A program made the position numbers and the translations under genes. A DNA stretch of 5,861 nt from Streptococcaceae bacterium (GTDB lineage: Bacteria > Bacillota > Bacilli > Lactobacillales > Streptococcaceae), in contig CADFQU010000068.1 of assembly GCA_902836505.1 (NCBI GenBank), positions 1-5,861 on the forward strand, written 5' to 3'. Numbering within the stretch: the first letter of the stretch is position 1; the number at the start of each line of letters is the position of its first letter. Positions 5,784 through 5,861 of the stretch are shown in pieces. The notes beneath the pieces are model-generated. The model ran no database searches, was not told the origin of the DNA, and saw nothing but the letters and a program-made list of their open reading frames with translations.

Positions 5784-5792
5784 TGCAGTTCA
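5747..5792 (-). mobile_element. IS3-family (IS150/IS861-like) terminal module, right boundary of the segment
   Basis: Read inward from 5792 the sequence begins TGAACTGCACCCCAAAAG, an IS150-type terminal repeat ending in TG. It is followed by the hairpin and the orfA start in the order expected for the left end of such an element. It is inverted relative to the module at 3640-3684 (39 of 45 positions equal). The three bases outside each tip are TTT (3637-3639 and 5793-5795). This could be a 3-base target duplication but is too simple in composition to prove one. Confidence 0.7.
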
Positions 5793-5861
5793 TTTAAAGT
5801 GTTTTTTCTTTATTTAAATTTCAAAGTAGTGCAATAAAAATCAACCGAAGCATTTTAGGCT
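5793..5861. other. A+T-rich flank without recognisable feature
   Basis: These 69 bases lie outside the IS tip. They are rich in T- and A-runs and contain no open frame, promoter or repeat that I can support on either strand. They probably belong to the DNA into which the IS-bounded segment was inserted. Confidence 0.4.

Noticed and set aside
1..5861. CRISPR array, tRNA or rRNA gene
   Set aside because: No regularly spaced repeats and no cloverleaf or rRNA-like conserved stretches were seen on either strand.

Overview
The window looks like a low-GC Firmicute, most probably a Streptococcus of the mitis/pneumoniae type. The grounds are the A+T-rich base use, strong AGGAGG-type ribosome binding sites before nearly every gene, IS3-family (IS150/IS861-like) insertion sequence ends, and a gene order typical of streptococcal integrative and conjugative elements (ICEs). 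Genus and families are judged from remembered motifs; no database search was possible.

Positions 3-3501 are the terminal part of an ICE, all on the plus strand and tightly packed. They hold the C-terminal tail of a VirB6/TrbL-like membrane protein (cut by the window start), a 74-residue unknown protein overlapping it by 11 bases, a membrane-anchored two-domain cell-wall hydrolase (lysozyme/glucosaminidase-like plus CHAP, the TcpG/Tn916 Orf14 type), a small MerR/excisionase-like DNA-binding protein, and a complete tyrosine integrase. The first three would build and open the wall for the conjugation channel. The last two would excise and integrate the element. The ICE end (attachment site) should lie just downstream of the integrase, in 3502-3639, but it cannot be fixed from one junction.

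Positions 3640-5792 are a separate unit. It is bounded by two inverted copies of an IS3-family terminal module that agree at 39 of 45 positions. The right copy still carries the first 24 codons of a decayed transposase orfA on the minus strand. Between the ends lies a four-gene plus-strand operon: a 64-residue XRE-family repressor, a 180-residue four-helix membrane protein, a 108-residue hydrophobic protein, and a 179-residue four-helix membrane protein paralogous to the first. The two paralogues share a GPxDE motif at exactly the same residues and resemble DUF3278. The operon has a consensus promoter (TTGACA, 17 bases, TATACT) flanked by two related inverted repeats, one covering the -35 box and one at the transcription start. 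This strongly suggests autorepression. The function of the membrane proteins is unknown. The arrangement recalls small regulator/membrane-protein stress or immunity cassettes and is the least explained part of the window.

Positions 5793-5861 are A+T-rich and hold no recognisable gene.
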